Assembly (NCBI RefSeq): GCF_034140825.1
Contig: NC_089039.1
Location: 689,501 to 753,500 of the forward strand
Reading direction: 5' to 3'
Source of the DNA: Oryza sativa Japonica Group
Taxonomy: Eukaryota > Streptophyta > Magnoliopsida > Poales > Poaceae
Length of the DNA stretch: 64,000 bases
Part shown: positions 34,457-45,689 of the stretch, piece after piece
Layout: every line of letters starts with the position of its first letter
Numbering within the stretch: the first letter of the stretch is position 1
Notes under the pieces: model-generated
Told to the model about the DNA's origin: nothing
The model's input: only the letters and a program-made list of their open reading frames with translations
The model's database searches: none
Translations under genes and position numbers: made by a program

Positions 34457-37400
34457 ATGGGGATGTCCTCGCCGGTGACGGAGGCGGAGATGGCGACGGT
34501 GAAGACGTCGTCCAACGGCGTGTGGCAGGGGGACGACCCGCTCCACTTCGCCTTCCCGCTCCTCATCCTCCAAGCTCTCCTCATCCTCCTCCTCAGCCGC
34601 CTCCTCGCCCTCCTGCTCCGCCCGCTCCGCCAGCCCAAGGTCATCGCCGAGATCGTCGCCGGCATCCTCCTCGGCCCCTCCGCGCTCGGCCGCAACAAGG
34701 CCTACCTCCGCGCGCTCTTCCCGCCCTGGAGCGCGCCCGTGCTCGAGTCAGTCGCCAGCCTCGGCCTCCTCTTCTTCCTCTTCCTCGTCGGCCTCGAGCT
34801 CGACCTCCGCTCCGTGCGCCGTAGCGGCCGCCGCGCCTTCGCCATCGCCGCCGCGGGGATCTCGCTCCCGTTCGCGTGCGGCGTCGGCGTCGCCTTCGTC
34901 CTCCGCGGCGAGCTCCCGGGCGCCGCGCGGGCGGGCTACGCGCCGTTCCTCGTCTTCATGGGCGTCGCGCTCTCCATCACCGCGTTCCCCGTCCTCGCGC
35001 GCATCCTCGCCGAGCTGAAGCTGCTCACCACCCCCATCGGCGAGACGGCGCTGGCGGCGGCGGCGTTCAACGACGTGGCGGCGTGGGTGCTGCTCGCTCT
35101 GGCCGTGGCCATCTCGGGCAGCGGCGACCACCGGAGCCCCATCGTCTCCCTCTGGGTGCTCCTGTCGGGCGCGGCGTTCGTCACAATATGGATGGTGTTC
35201 GTCAAGCCGGCCATGGCGTGGGTGGCGCGGCGGTCGGACGGGCAGGGCGGCGGCGAGGTGTGGGTGGCGGCGACGCTGGCGGGCGTTCTGGCGTCGGGGC
35301 TCGCCACGGACATGATCGGGATCCACGCCATCTTCGGGGCGTTCGTGTTCGGGCTGACGGTGCCCAAGGAGGGGGAGTTCGCGGGGAGGGTGACGGAGAG
35401 GGTGGAGGACCTGGTGTCGGAGCTGCTGCTGCCGCTCTACTTCGCGTCGAGCGGCCTCAAGACGGACGTCGCCACCATCCGGGGCGGCGGGGCGTGGGGG
35501 ATGCTGGCGCTCGTCATCGGGACGGCGTGCGCCGGGAAGATCGTCGGGACGTTCGCGGTGGCCATGGCGTGCGGGATGTCGGCGCGCGAGGCGCTGGTGC
35601 TCGGCGTCGTCATGAACACCAAGGGCCTCGTCGAGCTCATCGTCCTCAACATTGGCAGAGAACGCAAGGTGCCTCTAATTTTCCTCTTCTTCTACTCATA
35701 CATGTACAAATTTACCTACTGGTATAATACCAAGTATAATACAATTATCTAAAAAAATACTAGCAGTAAGTACCATGTATTTTTGTTGATTTTATTTTTA
35801 CAGATATTTTTGTTGATTTTAAATTTAGAGGGTTTTTTATTGATTTTTTTAGAGGTGTTTTAGCTGAATTACATACTCCGTACTCCCTCCAGTTTCATTT
35901 TAATTGACGTTTTGGATAATGACACGGTCTACAAGATATATTTTTGACCTTATTTTTCTATTATAATATATATAATAAATAAATGCATTTTTACTTTTAT
36001 TGTAGTGCTTTGAAAGAGAAATTTTTATATGTTGTTTTAGTTTTTTTAAACTAAATATTTTTAAAGTTATTGATGGTCAAAGTTATAAAAAAATGACCTC
36101 AATCTTGTTCAAAACGTCAATTAATATAGAACCACAGGAAGTATCTTTTTAGAGGAGGTATTTTTGTTGAATTAGTTCTCCATTTTTAGAGTCAAAGTTA
36201 TTGTTGAGTTGCCCTGCAATGAGAAATGGAAGGAGCCAAAAGAAAGGCTCTTGTGAGGACAAAAGCAGAGGTCACCTGTTACATGCTTCCTGTTGCTGTT
36301 CTACACTGTTTTTTTCCTCATTTTCTTTTTCTTTTCTTTTTTTGAGACGTGCTGTTTCCTGTGACTTTTGAGAAATTTTCTTGGTTTTGGAAGTATGAAT
36401 GAATTTCACAGATGCAAACAACAAAGGTAGTCTGATCCACATGAATCTTCTCTTCTGGTTTCTGAATAGAGTGCATAGGGAAGTGGGACACACTGACCAC
36501 ACTGTTGTCAAGAGTTCAAAGTTCAATGTTGCATTTGATGATGCTTGCCATCCGTAGACCATCCAGAGTTGCAATGTATAGGTGCAGTAAAAAAGCAGCC
36601 TCTTCTTCAAACTGCACCATTCAGAGCTTGAAGATGAGCGGCGTGAAGTCGCTGACAGGTGGGCTCCATTCAGGGCTTGAGGGCTCCGCCGTCCATCTGT
36701 CAGTCATGCAACCGAGGGCGACGTAGCACTAAATAAGTCAATGCCATGCATTTTGATTTTTTTTTTGGGAACTATGCATTTTGATTTTGATTTTGGCTCC
36801 ATCCAAGATATGGATTTTGAACCAATAAAAATGCATCCAAAACGAGTGCAAAATTATTACCCATCCGTTTCAATTTATAAGACGTTTTAACTTTGGTTAA
36901 AGTCAAATAGCTTTTAGTTTAACCAAGTTATAGAAAAAAGTAGTAATATTTTCAACCTAAGACAAATTTATTATGAAAATATATTTAATTATTGATCTGA
37001 TGAAACTATTTTATTATTATAAATAATACTATATTTGTTCATAAATTTAGTTAAAATTAAAACAATTTGATCTTAATCATAGTTAAAACGTCTTACAATA
37101 AAAAATGGAGAGAGTAATGAGTAATGTTTTGTGTGTTGGTGTAACACAGGTGCTGGACGAGGAGACGTTTGCGATCCTGGTGCTAATGGCGCTGGTCACC
37201 ACCTTCATCACCACCCCCACAGTCATGGCCATCTACAAGCCGGCGCGCAACGCCGGCCGCCGCCGCCTGCACCACCGCAAGCTGCATGGCCCCTCCGCGC
37301 CGTCCTCACCGTCCGCGGCTGCCACCGCCGGCGCCAAGGAGCTGCGCGTGCTGGCCTGCATACACGGCGGCCACGACGTGCCGGCGCTGATCAACCTCAT

Positions 37401-38554
37401 CGAGACCATCCGCGGCCACACCCAGCCGCGCCGCCTCGTCAAGCTCTACATCCTCCGCATGGTCGAGCTCACCGAGCGCACCTCCTCCATCCTCATGGCC
37501 CGCGCCGCGCGCCGCAACGGCGTCCCCTTCCTCCGCCCTCGCCGCGGCGGCGGCGACCAGGTCGACGTCGCCTTCGACACCTACGCGCAGCTCGGCCACG
37601 TCCACGTCCGCCCCATGACCGCCGTCTCCGCGCTCCACACCATCCACGACGACGTCGCCGCCGTCGCCGAGGACAAGCGCGTCTCCCTCGTCGTGCTCCC
37701 GTTCCACAAGCGCCACCCGGGCCACGGCCATGGCGACGACCTCGGCCCCGAGTGGCGCGCCGTCAACCGGAGGATCCTGCGCGAGGCGCCCTGCTCGGTC
37801 GCCGTCCTCGTCGACCGCGGCTTCGGCGGCGGCGAGCAGGTCAGCTCGGAGCAGGTCGCGCACGGCGTCTGCGTCGTCTTCTTCGGCGGGCCGGACGACC
37901 GCGAGGCGCTCGAGCTCGCCGGGAGGATGGCCGAGCACCCCGGCGTGCAGGTCACCGTCGTGCGGTTCGTCGACGGCAAGGAAGGTAGCGAGGAGCACGC
38001 CGAGGTGACGCTGCGCCCGTCGAACACCAAGAACGCCGACAAGAGCTACACCTTCTCAACGGCCATCGTCGACACCCACAAGGAGAAGGTAGGTACATCC
38101 CATCATCATCCATGGCGCAGCCATGATCATGAACAGCTAATGAGGTTGATGAAATTACACGGCGGTGCAGGAGCTGGACGAGGCGGCGGTGGCGGAATTC
38201 CGGCAGAGGATGGGGGCCATGGTGAGGTACGAGGAGAGGGTGGTGGTGGGGAACGTGATCGAGGAGGTGGTGTCGATCGGGAAGAGCCGGGAGTACGGCC
38301 TGGTGGTGGTCGGCAAGGGGCGGCTGCCGTCGGCGATGGTGGCGGAGCTGGCCGTCCGGGCGGCGGAGCACCCGGAGCTGGGGCCCATCGGCGACGCGCT
38401 GGCGTCGGCGGGGCACGGGGTGACGTCGTCGGTGCTGGTGGTGCAGCAGCATGACATGAGCAACGCCGACGAGCTGCCGGTGTCCATCGTCGTCGACGGC
38501 CACGCCCACGACGACGGCGAGCTCGGCGGCAACAAGGACATGGCCGAGCCATAA
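34457..38554 (+). CDS. Cation/H+ exchanger of the CHX (CPA2) family, CHX20-like
   Basis: Three exons, 34457-35668, 37150-38088 and 38171-38554, all phase 0 with GT-AG borders, give 844 residues, the usual CHX length. The first ~440 residues hold about 12 membrane segments with CHX landmarks: QPKVIAEIVAGILLGPSALG (about residue 58), FLFLVGLELD (about 110), ITAFPVLARILAELKLL (about 174), and FNDVAAW with the Asn-Asp pair at about 205-206. Exon 2 starts VLDEETFAILVLMALVTTFI, completing the transporter. The rest is the soluble C-terminal domain (LRVLACIHGG, then VVVGKGRLPSAMVAELAVR) with a universal-stress-protein-like fold. CHX proteins exchange K+ or Na+ for H+ in endomembranes or plasma membrane; CHX20 of Arabidopsis acts in guard cells, but the role here is inferred. 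The 1.48-kb intron 1 carries two MITEs. The start at 34457 is preferred over an in-frame upstream ATG at 34331. Confidence 0.93.
35883..36141. mobile_element. Stowaway-type MITE in CHX intron 1 (copy 2 of the 23205 family)
   Basis: TA-flanked. Starts CTCCCTCCAGTTTCATTTTA and ends TATAGAACCACAGGAAG, with the same interior as 23205-23457. It has no coding capacity. It lies in intronic sequence far from both splice sites. Confidence 0.8.
36860..37114. mobile_element. Stowaway-type MITE adjoining CHX exon 2
   Basis: TA-flanked. Starts CCCATCCGTTTCAATTTATA and ends AATAAAAAATGGAGAGAG, with TATAAGACGTTTTAACT and AGTTAAAACGTCTTA as inverted arms. Its right end is only 35 bases upstream of exon 2, so it supplies part of the branch-point region of intron 1. 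Confidence 0.75.
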
Positions 38555-39189
38555 AAACACAGAAAAATCATTCACTAGCTAGGATGATGACGACGATGGT
38601 GATAAAGATAAATTACTCCTGTTTAATTAGCTAGCTTGTAATCGAATGGCAGAAAAAAATTTAAAATAAGCCAGATTTGCTAGTAGTATCATGCAAGCTT
38701 AAGTACTTTACACGTTTGTAATTTGTATATAACGTTCTTCAAATTACTTTCAAAAATTAATTTGAACTGTGTACTTTGCTTTTGAAATTGGGATACTCTC
38801 ATACTCGTATAGTATGTAACATGAGACCACCACCATGGGCCGAAATGAGTGGATTGTATTGGGGAGGCCCGATGGAAGAAAGGGCGGCCCATGAAAAGAT
38901 GCGGTGGGGCCCAACACACGGGTAGGTTATGTGGTGAGTGGATGACAGGTGGGCCCGCGGTCGGTCGGTGCCACCGAAAAGAAAATAATAGAAGAGGAGA
39001 AAGAAAAGGAGATGCGGCGAGCAAGCGAGCGTCCATTCCACGCGACTCCCCAACACAAATACCACCACCACCTCCCACACCCACACCAAGCGCAGAGCTC
39101 CAGAGAGAGAGAAGGGATCCATCGACGCGCGAGCGCTTTGCTTAGATTCCTTCGTCGCCGGCGAATCCGTCCCCTTCGCGCCGCCCGCA
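38555..39189 (+). promoter_or_regulatory. CHX 3' end, ADF promoter and 5' leader
   Basis: The left part is AT-rich (CHX 3' untranslated region). From about 38.88 kb it becomes GC-rich with GGTGGGCCC and GGGGCCCA motifs (TCP/site-II-like elements common in grass housekeeping promoters). No clear TATA box was seen. Confidence 0.4.
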
Positions 39190-41408
39190 ATGGTATACCC
39201 CCTCCGGCCTCATCTCATCTCATCTCATCTACCAGCTAGTCATCTTGTACATAGTAGGACTGTTTGCCCGCCTGCTGGTTCTTGATGCGTATGCGCACAG
39301 TAGTTTCTATCTTAGATTCGTAATCTGTTCGTCACACGTTTGTTGTAGATCTTAGTGTGTGTTCGTTGGTGAGATATTCACAATACCACAAGTGTTCTTG
39401 CTTTTTTTTCAAAAAAAAAAGAAAAATTATTGCTGCCTGGGTACTTTCCTTGCATCCGTTTAGTGCTACTATTCGGCTAGAGTGTTGGCAGTTTTTCCCT
39501 AGCAACAAAGATCTGTTCCAAATGCGCGAAGTTTAGTATCGATTCGGTGTCATAGTGATGAATGAACATGTGGAGTTGTAAGCAGGTGCCTTCAATTTTG
39601 CCATGGATGGTACAGGCCGTACAGCTAGAGTTCTTGATTATTATTTTTGTTGGGTAGAGTATATAGTTGGATTATATCCAGCCTTAGCTGAGCCTAACCT
39701 TTAGCTGGTCCTTCAAAGATTTTGTATATGGGGGGCGGCCGTAGTTGGCGACTACCTGGCTTGTGGCTCCCATTGCTTCTTCAGGAAACCCTTAGTGGCT
39801 TGTTTGGCATCTTGAGGAAAGGGGATTGGGAGTTTACACGAGGGAATTGATGGTGAGATTAAGATGGAAATTTGATTTTTCATCCCAGTCTCTTGTTTGG
39901 TAGAGGTGGTGGAAATTGACAGGGAGTTTAGTTGGAGATTAGGTCATTAGTGAAAACGGATGGCTGAGATTTGTTTAGGCGAAGTAAAGGAGGAATTCCC
40001 TCCCAATTACCTGCCCCTACCCAGGAATTGAAAAGGAGGGAGTTCCTTCCTCAATTCCCCATCCCCATCCCACCAAAATTCCCATGTCTCCCAATCAAAC
40101 AAAACAGTTAATAGCCTCATCCCTCTAAACTCCCAATCCCTTCTAAAAACTCCCCCCAACCAAACGGGCCGTAGGTGTCAGGGCACCTAACATTCTTGAA
40201 AAGCTTATTGGTTTTATTTGAAGGAGTTATGTTTGTTTTGTCACACAGCATTGCTCTAGTAATCAGGTATGGAAAGTCCACAAGCAAGAATCGGGATCTT
40301 GCCTACTAGTCGTATGTGAATCGCATGTCTCTATTGATTGTTGCTCATACGACATGCCTAAAAAGGCTTGCTTAATTAACTGATGACGAGATGTGTGAAA
40401 GGGAATATGCATGACCAGTCATCATGTTGTTATTAACTATTTATGCGATTTTCACCCTGATGTTTGGTCCTCAGTCACGTTATCAACCTTTTGTTCTCCA
40501 TAAGCATTATTATCATTGTCTGATGTGGACCTGTGAAGTGTTCATTACTTATCAGGCTGTGATATATGGACATCTCGCCAGCCGAGCTTGCGATCAACAT
40601 AGTAGATCCTGTCACGGAATTCAGTTTGTTAGACAGCCTTTATCCTGCCAGGCATTTGCAGTGAATTGTGTTTTAATTCAGATTGAATATTTCAGCCAAC
40701 CAATTACAGCCAATCTTACTATAAATAGTCATGGACAAATCATTTACTGCTTTCTGCATCCTCCCCTGTTTTTAATTAGTTGCTCTCACATCATGTACTT
40801 CCACAAATGTATCAACTGCAATATTAATATATGTAACGAGCAATGTTGAATTTATTTAGCTTGACTGTCTGCCTTGTTGTTACCTGTAGGCGAATGCAGC
40901 ATCTGGGATGGCTGTGGACGATGAGTGCAAGCTCAAGTTCCTGGAGCTGAAGGCAAAGAGGACCTACCGCTTCATCATTTACAAGATAGACGAGAAGAAG
41001 AAGATGGTTGTCGTGGAGAAGGTTGGCGAGCCCGTACTGAACTACGACGATTTTGCCGCTAGCCTCCCTGCCAACGAATGCAGATACGCCATATTCGACT
41101 ACGATTTCGTGACCGAGGAGAACTGCCAGAAGAGCAAGATATTCTTCATTGCATGGTACTACTTCCGCATCTCTCTTATCGGCTTCTCACAATATTACAA
41201 CATCACCTGAAATGTAGTAGAAACTCTCGCTGATTGATTTTATATGCCAATGCAAAGGTCTCCTGATACATCGCGCGTGAGAAGCAAGATGATCTACGCG
41301 AGCTCCAAGGACAGGTTCAAGAGGGAGCTCGACGGCATTCAGGTGGAGCTCCAGGCGACCGATCCAACTGAGGTTGGCCTCGACGTGATCAGAGGCCGTG
41401 CAAACTGA
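39190..41408 (+). CDS. Actin-depolymerizing factor (ADF/cofilin), three exons
   Basis: Exons 39190-39192 (only the ATG), 40890-41155 and 41258-41408 give 139 residues, the standard plant ADF length, starting [20 protein letters not shown]. Hallmarks are the Ser after MANAA, the KYAIFD-like segment [20 protein letters not shown], the W-SPD turn ([22 protein letters not shown]-/F-actin binding long helix), and [22 protein letters not shown] severs and depolymerises actin filaments in the cytoplasm and is typically inhibited by phosphorylation of an N-terminal Ser, here most likely Ser6. The intron directly after the ATG is a known feature of plant ADF genes and makes exon 1 invisible to ORF scans. 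Intron 1 (1.7 kb) contains a 376-bp MITE. All borders are GT-AG. Confidence 0.93.
39796..40171. mobile_element. 376-bp Tourist/PIF-Harbinger-like MITE, copy 2, in ADF intron 1
   Basis: Starts TGGCTTGTTTGGCATCTTGA and ends CCAACCAAACGGGCCG with TAG duplicated on both sides (39793-39795, 40172-40174). Same length and order as 10174-10549 with scattered substitutions. Confidence 0.8.
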
Positions 41409-42190
41409 GCATTGTTTTGATGCTGCTACCTATAAAAGTATGAGCTTCAGATGAGAATTTAGAGAGCTCCCCTGAGGCAATGGGTTATGACTTTGTTATC
41501 ATCTTAGTACTACTCCTATCTAAGGGACGGTGTAAGGCTGTAATCTATGTGCGGTGCAATGATAAGGCTATCCTTTCTGCGTTTGATCATGACATCTCAT
41601 CGCTGTTCGATTCTTTCTCGCTGGCGTCTGTTATGTTGAATGATGCAATTCTTCTGTAAGATTCCGCCTTTACCGAAATATCTCTAGTATCAAATTTAAA
41701 TTGGAGTACGGATCCTCTTTGAACATACGGATCTATTTGAGATAATTTTGTCTGATCATCAACGAGAACTCGGAAGCGTGCCAACCTTGTGGGTCAATTG
41801 TAACGATAAAGCAGGGAGAATATAGTTCCCCCTTTTTCCTCTGATGATGAAATGGCAGGAGAAGTGTAGTTGAGCCTGCTGTTTTGGTGAAGACTGAAAT
41901 GGTATCAGAAAGTCAGAATCCACTATAACCAATACAACAGCAGCTGATATATAATCATTGATCAAGGAAAACAACTGCAGCTCATAGATTAATGCTTACT
42001 AGCTTTGTCCATCAATACATACAAAAACCAGTCCAACAGTCATGGTAACTGCTCCAAATCAAAGCACGCCAGAAGTTCTCTTAACGCCTCACACAGCAGG
42101 AAACACAACAACAAACTGGATTTTATTTATCTACACATCCATCATATTTACATACCAAGGGAGAATCCGCAGGACTCATTTTCCTTTCTT
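41409..42190. other. Convergent 3' regions of ADF and the minus-strand gene
   Basis: AT-rich untranslated sequence. The two genes point at each other, so transcripts may end close together or overlap. No repeat recognised. Confidence 0.5.
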
Positions 42191-44023
42191 TCAGGAAGCC
42201 TCAGCAGTGGAGAAATGCATTTTAGCAGCCGATTCACGCAAAAAGCTGCTTCCACATTTGGCGTCTTGACTGCTGATGCCATAATCCAATATATCGGTCT
42301 CATGTTTGTTGAGATCGTCTGGTGCTGAATTACTACTTGTGGTTTCAGCATCCTTGAGCCTATCAAATTCGCTGTGCATGAATCAGTTAGAATTTACTTG
42401 CATGTTTTGTGATGATGACAAAATAGCAGTGAAGAAAGCAATTTTACCCAGGAGCTTGGAGCACTGCTGAACTCTGGATAGCATTCTGGTGGTTTTTCTT
42501 GGACCTACCCTTTTGCTTTTGTTTCTGCTTCTGCTTATTCTTGTCCTTCTTCCGGGATTTGGACCGACGCTGGTAGCTGTTATTCACTGAATGACATACA
42601 GATGTCACTGGGGGGTCATACACGTCAGGGGCCCATTTGACGTGGCGACTTTCAGTTGATGAAGCCATCCCATTCTTTTGGCGGCTTCCTTTCATAGCAG
42701 ATATGATCTTCAAAGTTGGCTGTTGCGAAGGAAAATGAGGCAACGTTAATAACAGAATAACAACAAAAGCGTTCCTAATAGCCACAAGGTTCCACGAGAC
42801 AAATAGAAATAGGCCAACGTGAGGAGAAGAATATACTAATCAATTTCAAATGCAAAAGAAATGTTGGTTTGGTTGCTTGCACCATCAAATCCCAACTATA
42901 ACCATATATATGCATAGAGATGTATACCACGCATGCCTTCAGCAGTACTATGGATGTGGTAACATCAAAAGGACAAGCATAGCAATTTATTCATCTCAGC
43001 AATATACCAATAACATTATGCTTATTTGATCTCTTACCTATAATAAGAGCAACAGGAAAGAATGGAAGAATATCATAGCATTCATATCTGATGCACGCTT
43101 TCTAAATATAGCATAAATAATAAGCGATAAATTTACATTACCACAAGAAATATCAACTCAGGCAATTAAGTCCAAATTTATATTATTATGACATGCAACA
43201 AATTGATCAGTGTTAACATCAATCCTACTGTTATTGGTGTCATTTAAAGAAGGCATTTGCTAATATAGACCAGCTATGCAATTCCAAGTCTTGGACTTGA
43301 GACACTCTACGGATAGTGCAAAAACAACCAGAGCTTTTTCCAATAATTTTTTCAAGTGGTTCAATATATTGTTGCTTTTAGATGACAGGAGAATAAAACC
43401 AAAAGATAATAATGTATGGATATTAACGATATTGAAGCGTTTCGATCAAACCATGTGTTCAGAATGAATATAAATCAAACATAAATTTGGTAAGTTAAAG
43501 TAGACATAAGCTACTCCCAGACAGCAGCTGGAAACCATTTTGCAGCAACTATCACTATAAGAACAACATCCTAGAATTGAGTTCAAATACACTTAATGAA
43601 GGTTAAGAAGATAACTATTAGTCCGAACATATAACCAATTTCTTATATATGATATGCTGTTTATGAAGATTAGATACTCACGGGCAGTGACACGGAGCGC
43701 TCATAGGTTGGCACATCCTTGGGATTCTTATCTGCATCACAGCATGAACCCTGCTGCTGTTGTGCCTCGCCGCTAGAGGGCGGAAACGTCATGCACTTCT
43801 GGAAGCCTTTCTTCACCCCCAAGCTGGTGGTACTGGAGAAATCCATGTACTTCCCAGCTTGTGACAAATTATCGGCATTCTCCGCCGCCACTCCAGAAGT
43901 AGCATCAGCCAGCGCAGAATGCTTCTCAGGCAGGCTCTTGCCGCCGTCTGCGCTACCCGATGAGGTGCCGTCGGATATCACTTCCGACACTCTCCCGAGA
44001 TCACCACAGGAATGACCATCCAT
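42191..44023 (-). CDS. Basic protein of unknown function, three exons (264 aa)
   Basis: Exons 44023-43682, 42719-42448 and 42371-42191 join in frame. The exon 2 to 3 junction splits a Gly codon. The Ser/Asp/Gly-rich N-terminus (residues 1-50) is probably disordered. A block around residues 65-120 (SLGVKKGFQKCMTFPPSS, then PTYERSVSLPPTLK) and IISAMKGSRQKNG look conserved, as does VKWAPDVYDPPVTS. A strongly basic run (RRSKSRKKDKNKQKQKQK) at about residues 165-190 looks like a bipartite nuclear-localisation signal. The C-terminal 60 residues are acidic and unstructured-looking. I know similar unnamed proteins in other plants but no function. The start ATG is the first in its exon; the GTG-like context before it is not used. 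Confidence 0.75.
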
Positions 44024-44750
44024 CAAGCAAACAACCTAGCACTCAAACCCTAACACCTCAAAAACCACAGTGAGCCGAGCTGATCCCCTGACGCTATAGC
44101 GCGGCTAATCCGATCCGATCCAACCCAATACAATCCAAACCAAACCAAACCGAGTGAGCGCGTCCAACCGATCCAACACAAATACTTGTAATTAAATCCA
44201 AATCAGCACGGGAAGAACAACAACAATAATCAGAGAAGTGTATCACCCTATAGCTACGAGAAGAAAAGGGGAAGAAATGGGAGGGCAACGGGGAGCAGGA
44301 GAAAGAGACGGGGAGAAGAGAGATTGGATGGCGTTAGGAGGATGAGAGGAGGTGGGGATGGAGAGACCAAGGCTTAAGGCGGTGGGAGCAAGCGGAGGGG
44401 AGGACGAGGGCGTCGACGCGGAGGAGGCGGCGCAGGGGCGAGGCCCCCTGCTCCGACGAAGGCATCGTGGATCTCCGCCGCCGCCCCCGCCGCCGGAGAG
44501 GTTGGTCGCCGGCGCCGCAGATCTGGAGCTCGGATCGGAGTCGGAGGAGACGCGTGCGGGTGGGTGAAGGGATGATGGGATTGGGGATATTTTTTTTCCT
44601 CCTCTCTCTAAAAATTCTTTTTTTCCTTCTCTTCTTTCCGAATACTTCTCTCTTGACGGTTGACGCAGTGTGTGGAGGGAGGGGGTTATATATACTCCAT
44701 GACATCCGGGTGGATAAGGGGACACGTGTGCACGCGCTTGTCTGTAAGGC
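44024..44750 (-). promoter_or_regulatory. 5' leader and promoter of the minus-strand basic protein
   Basis: On the minus strand GGAGTATATATAACCCC (about 44683-44699) supplies a TATA box. The leader downstream is rich in CT/CCGATCC repeats, and a GC-rich segment near 44.35-44.57 kb is open in several frames only by composition. Confidence 0.55.
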
Positions 44751-45170
44751 CCTGTCCAGGAATTTTTTACACTGTCTTAAAGAAAATCTTTACTTAAAAA
44801 AGGCTATACTATCCACTCCGATGAGATGATTGTGCAAAAAATAGAACGACTATTGTAGTGAGTACCTTTTTAATCCTATTTTTTGTTTCAATAACTCCTC
44901 TTCAGTTAACGTGAATTACCAGTACTACAGTATAGAAGAGATTGTGATACTATCCAAGCTATTTCTGTGAGTCCTTAAAATGGGATGACTGAAAAACTTT
45001 TTTTTATAAACATTAATTGGTCGTGTATTAGCAAACAATATATATATCGGTTCATGATGCATTGCCAGAATAGTGCTACGTCATAAGCAGAAAGACTACA
45101 AGTCATAAATGGGTTACCTACCCACATAATTACAGACAGGGACCCAACTCTTAGGCCAAACCGAAGGGCA
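44751..45170. other. Spacer without supported gene
   Basis: AT-rich unassigned DNA between the promoter at 44.7 kb and the retroelement scraps that follow. Confidence 0.4.
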
Positions 45171-45390
45171 ACCAGAATGGCGATAAGTGCGATTAGGTAC
45201 GCGAGAATTGGTGGTGTACATTGATGATATTGTTATTATCCCTCAGCCCGAGGAACAACATCTCCTGAATCTGAGGAAAGCGTTCGCAGTATAAGTTTCA
45301 AATGAATCCTTTGAAATGCGCCTTTGGTGTCTCGGCTGGTAACTTTCTCGTATTCTTAGTCCGTCAGAAGGGGATCGAGAAAATTAAATA
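45171..45390 (+). mobile_element. Ty3/gypsy reverse-transcriptase fossil scrap
   Basis: Reads as YIDDIVIIPQPEEQHLLNLR followed by a NPLKCAFGVSAGNFL-like segment, the catalytic region of gypsy-type reverse transcriptase. It is short, decayed and without flanking LTRs that can be paired here. Old. Confidence 0.6.
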
Positions 45391-45409
45391 TAAACTAATG
45401 GTTTGCAAA

Positions 45410-45665
45410 ATCAATGCTTCGGCCCTTCGCCTATAGGCGGCTTGGCGGGCAAGCTACCGAAGCGACTAGCTTCTACCGGAAGCAAAGCTTTGTAGAAGCT
45501 TCTAGAGGCATGAAGGTAGGAAGGCCGACCACTACATAAAGCGTAAGCAAGCACTTGCCTTTCAGTAAAGTATCCATTTTTTAGTGGTCCTTGCATTCAC
45601 TCCTCCAAGGAGGTGGGAATTCATCCATAGTACACCTATCTATGGAAAAGTTCTTTTGAAAGATT
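45410..45665 (-). other. Organelle-like insertion (possible mitochondrial DNA scrap)
   Basis: Contains a 61-codon minus-strand frame (for example YFTERQVLAYALCSGRPSYL, then FGSLPAKPPIGEGPKH) with the base composition and flavour of cereal mitochondrial ORFs. I recall similar sequence in plant mitochondrial genomes but cannot confirm it. It could instead be part of the adjoining retroelement. Confidence 0.35.
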
Positions 45666-45689
45666 TCCCTAACACTTATTCGATAGGAT

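Noticed and set aside
34748-35326. Minus-strand frame of 192 codons inside the CHX gene
   Set aside because: An antisense by-product of GC-rich codons; the plus strand encodes conserved antiporter helices.
37306-38575. Other-frame ORFs over CHX exons 2 and 3
   Set aside because: Shadows with runs of Arg/Pro/Ala; CHX exons 2 and 3 explain the sequence.
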